Below, piece by piece: positions 62,708 to 64,000 of a stretch of 64,000 nt of DNA. The notes under the pieces are model-generated. The model saw only the letters and a list, made by a program, of their open reading frames with translations. It did no database searches and had not been told where the DNA came from. Each line of letters begins with the position of its first letter. The first letter of the stretch is position 1. Source of the DNA: Sphingomonas prati (GTDB taxonomy: Bacteria; Pseudomonadota; Alphaproteobacteria; Sphingomonadales; Sphingomonadaceae). The stretch covers positions 1-64,000 of the forward strand of contig NZ_BMJP01000005.1 of assembly GCF_014643515.1 (NCBI RefSeq), read 5' to 3'. Made by a program: the position numbers and the translations under genes.

Positions 62708-63784
62708 ATGACAGTTCTCGATCGCCGCCACCTGCTCGGCGCTGCCGGCGCACTCCTGCTTCCCGCCTGCACCACGGGTCGCGTCGGAACCGCGTCCGCA
62801 CCGCCCCGCTGCCTGCCGCCGGTCAACGTCGCGGCCGATCGTGTCATCCGGACCGCAGCCGGCCTGCGCCCCTTCCGCCCCGCCGGGTTCCGCGTCGAAC
62901 GCGGCGCGCTGGGCGACAAGGCGCTGGTCCATAATTACGGCCACGGCGGCGCCGGCATCACGCTGAGCTGGGGCACGTCCAAGCTCGCGGTCGAACTCGG
63001 CCTGCCCGGACATAGCGGGGCGGTGGCGGTGATCGGCGCGGGGATCGTCGGGCTCACGACGGCGCGGTTGGTGCAGGAGGCGGGCTTCCCCGTCACGGTC
63101 TACGCCGCCGCGCTGCCGCCCGACACGACCTCGAACGTCTCCGGCGGCCAGATCCACGCCGTCAGCTATTTCGACCGCGCGGCGGTGACCCCCGCATGGC
63201 TCGCCCAGGCCGAGCGTGCCGAGGACTATAGCTGGCGCCGTTTCCAGATCATGGTCGGCGACGACTACGGCATCCGCTGGGTCCCGACCTATGTCGACGG
63301 CGGGAGCCGGCAACGCCCGCACATGCCCGCCTACCAGACGCTCGAACCGAAAGCCTGGCCGTTCGGCGGCGAACAACTGCTGCGCTACGACACGATGTAT
63401 GTGGAGACCGGCCGCTTCCTGCGTGAACTGGCCAAGGACATCCAGATCGGCGGCGGGCGAATTCTCGTCCGGCGCTTCGACACGCCGGCGGCCGTCGCCG
63501 CACTGCCGGAAACCCTCGTGTTCAACTGCACCGGGCTGGGCGCCGCCGCATTGTTCGGCGACACGACGCTCTACCCGGTCCGCGGCCAGCTCGCGATCCT
63601 GCTGCCGCAACCCGAAATCCAGTACGCCTACTCCGGCCGCGCCGGCTACATGTTCCCCCGGTCGGACGGCATCGTGCTCGGCGGCACCTACGAACAGTAT
63701 GTCGACGACCCGACACCGCAGCCGGCGGCGATCGCGCAGATCATCGCGTCGCACCGCCGCCTGTTCACCGGGTTCCGCTGCTGA
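62708..63784 (+). CDS. Circularly permuted D-amino-acid-oxidase-like FAD oxidoreductase
   Basis: The product has 358 residues. A twin-arginine-like and lipobox N terminus (DRRHLLGAAGALLLPAC) suggests export. Residues about 36-96 carry the motif that normally ends D-amino-acid oxidases (AAGLRPFRPAGF, then HNYGHGGAGITLSWG at 76-89). Only afterwards does the FAD Rossmann motif VAVIGAGIVGLTTARLVQEA (106-125) appear. The chain ends at GGTYEQYVDDP and HRRLFTGFRC, just where the C-terminal motif would normally follow. The order is therefore permuted but nothing essential seems missing. It probably oxidises a D-amino acid or related amine. Confidence 0.85.
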   Translation: MTVLDRRHLLGAAGALLLPACTTGRVGTASAPPRCLPPVNVAADRVIRTAAGLRPFRPAGFRVERGALGDKALVHNYGHGGAGITLSWGTSKLAVELGLPGHSGAVAVIGAGIVGLTTARLVQEAGFPVTVYAAALPPDTTSNVSGGQIHAVSYFDRAAVTPAWLAQAERAEDYSWRRFQIMVGDDYGIRWVPTYVDGGSRQRPHMPAYQTLEPKAWPFGGEQLLRYDTMYVETGRFLRELAKDIQIGGGRILVRRFDTPAAVAALPETLVFNCTGLGAAALFGDTTLYPVRGQLAILLPQPEIQYAYSGRAGYMFPRSDGIVLGGTYEQYVDDPTPQPAAIAQIIASHRRLFTGFRC

Positions 63785-63792
63785 GGCACCGC

Positions 63793-64000
63793 TCAGCCGG
63801 ACATCCCGTCCAGCGCCGCCACCGCCGCCGCCGGCAGGACCAACGATGCCGCCGCCAGGTTCTCTGCCAGATGGGCGACCGACGACGTTCCGGGGATCAG
63901 CAGAATGTTGGCCGACCGCTGCAACAGCCAGGCCAGCGCCACCTGCATCGGCGTGGCGTCCAGGCCGTGCGCCACCGCGTCCAGCTGTGACGACTGGAGC
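63793..64000 (-). CDS. Aldo/keto reductase, C-terminal part
   Basis: Only the last 68 codons lie in the window. TPMQVALAWLLQRSANILLI followed by PGTSSVAHLAENLAAASLVL is the conserved C-terminal half of AKRs, where the IPG(T/S)S loop binds the NADPH phosphate. It runs convergently toward the oxidase gene with 8 bases between stops. Confidence 0.88.
   Translation of the reverse strand, partial: LQSSQLDAVAHGLDATPMQVALAWLLQRSANILLIPGTSSVAHLAENLAAASLVLPAAAVAALDGMSG

Overview
The window looks like chromosomal DNA of a high-GC alphaproteobacterium close to Sphingomonas (order Sphingomonadales). The reasons are the strongly G/C-biased third codon positions, the gene families and gene orders (ppx-rlmE, the PepSY/PhoP/PhoQ-like module, a TelA-type operon, DUF815 ATPase, NnrU, YghU), and the abundant intergenic palindromes built on GTTCGGTTCGAGCCTGTCGAGAAC. 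The genus is inferred from these traits; no rRNA gene is present to confirm it. No CRISPR array, prophage or rRNA operon was seen.

Layout. 1-21.8 kb is ordinary core chromosome: a partial polyprenyl synthase, a TonB-like protein, an orphan LuxR-type HTH protein, a Zn alcohol dehydrogenase, a PepSY/response-regulator/histidine-kinase operon, an ABC-F ATPase, a GST, a DUF815 ATPase, an SCP2-thioesterase-thioesterase cluster, a GNAT, typA with a clear terminator, a telA-like pair, a diguanylate cyclase, a NYN/LOTUS protein, a PRISE-type reductase, tRNA-Gln(CTG), then ppx-rlmE.

21.9-41.8 kb is an accessory region. It carries a decayed IS30-family element, an AT-rich radical SAM gene, an S41-type protein lacking its central segment, and TfoX, MFS, MarR-GNAT, DUF523, membrane-protein/XRE, metallophosphoesterase and beta-propeller genes. 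It also holds several pseudogenes (a P-loop kinase with an in-frame TAG, an SDR fragment, an aldo/keto reductase with a stop and a frameshift, a LysR stub) and a TetR/NTF2/SDR/SDR/LysR cluster. Spacers here are long and contain diverged interspersed repeats. 41.9-64 kb returns to core-like sequence: pgm, prfB, an S41 protease, PBP1A, eutBC, HNH, yghU, NnrU, a quinone-oxidoreductase-like gene, an M28 peptidase, SDR, cupin, LysR and a circularly permuted D-amino-acid-oxidase-like protein.

How genes work together. The PepSY protein, OmpR-type regulator and histidine kinase form one envelope-sensing operon. eutB and eutC overlap and would make the cobalamin-dependent ethanolamine ammonia-lyase without the other eut genes nearby. 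The membrane-protein/XRE pair sits behind two tandem 16-bp palindromes that look like an autoregulatory operator. The MarR-GNAT and TetR genes each have an inverted repeat at their promoter.

The most unusual observation is an 86-bp element present twice (5280-5365 and 7590-7675). It folds as an outer 20-bp stem enclosing two hairpins. The two copies differ at nine paired columns, and eight of those keep base pairing. Both copies interrupt the same position of a different G/C-rich palindromic repeat, in opposite relative orientations, each replacing the same four bases. That pattern suggests a site-specific, structure-based mobile or processed element.
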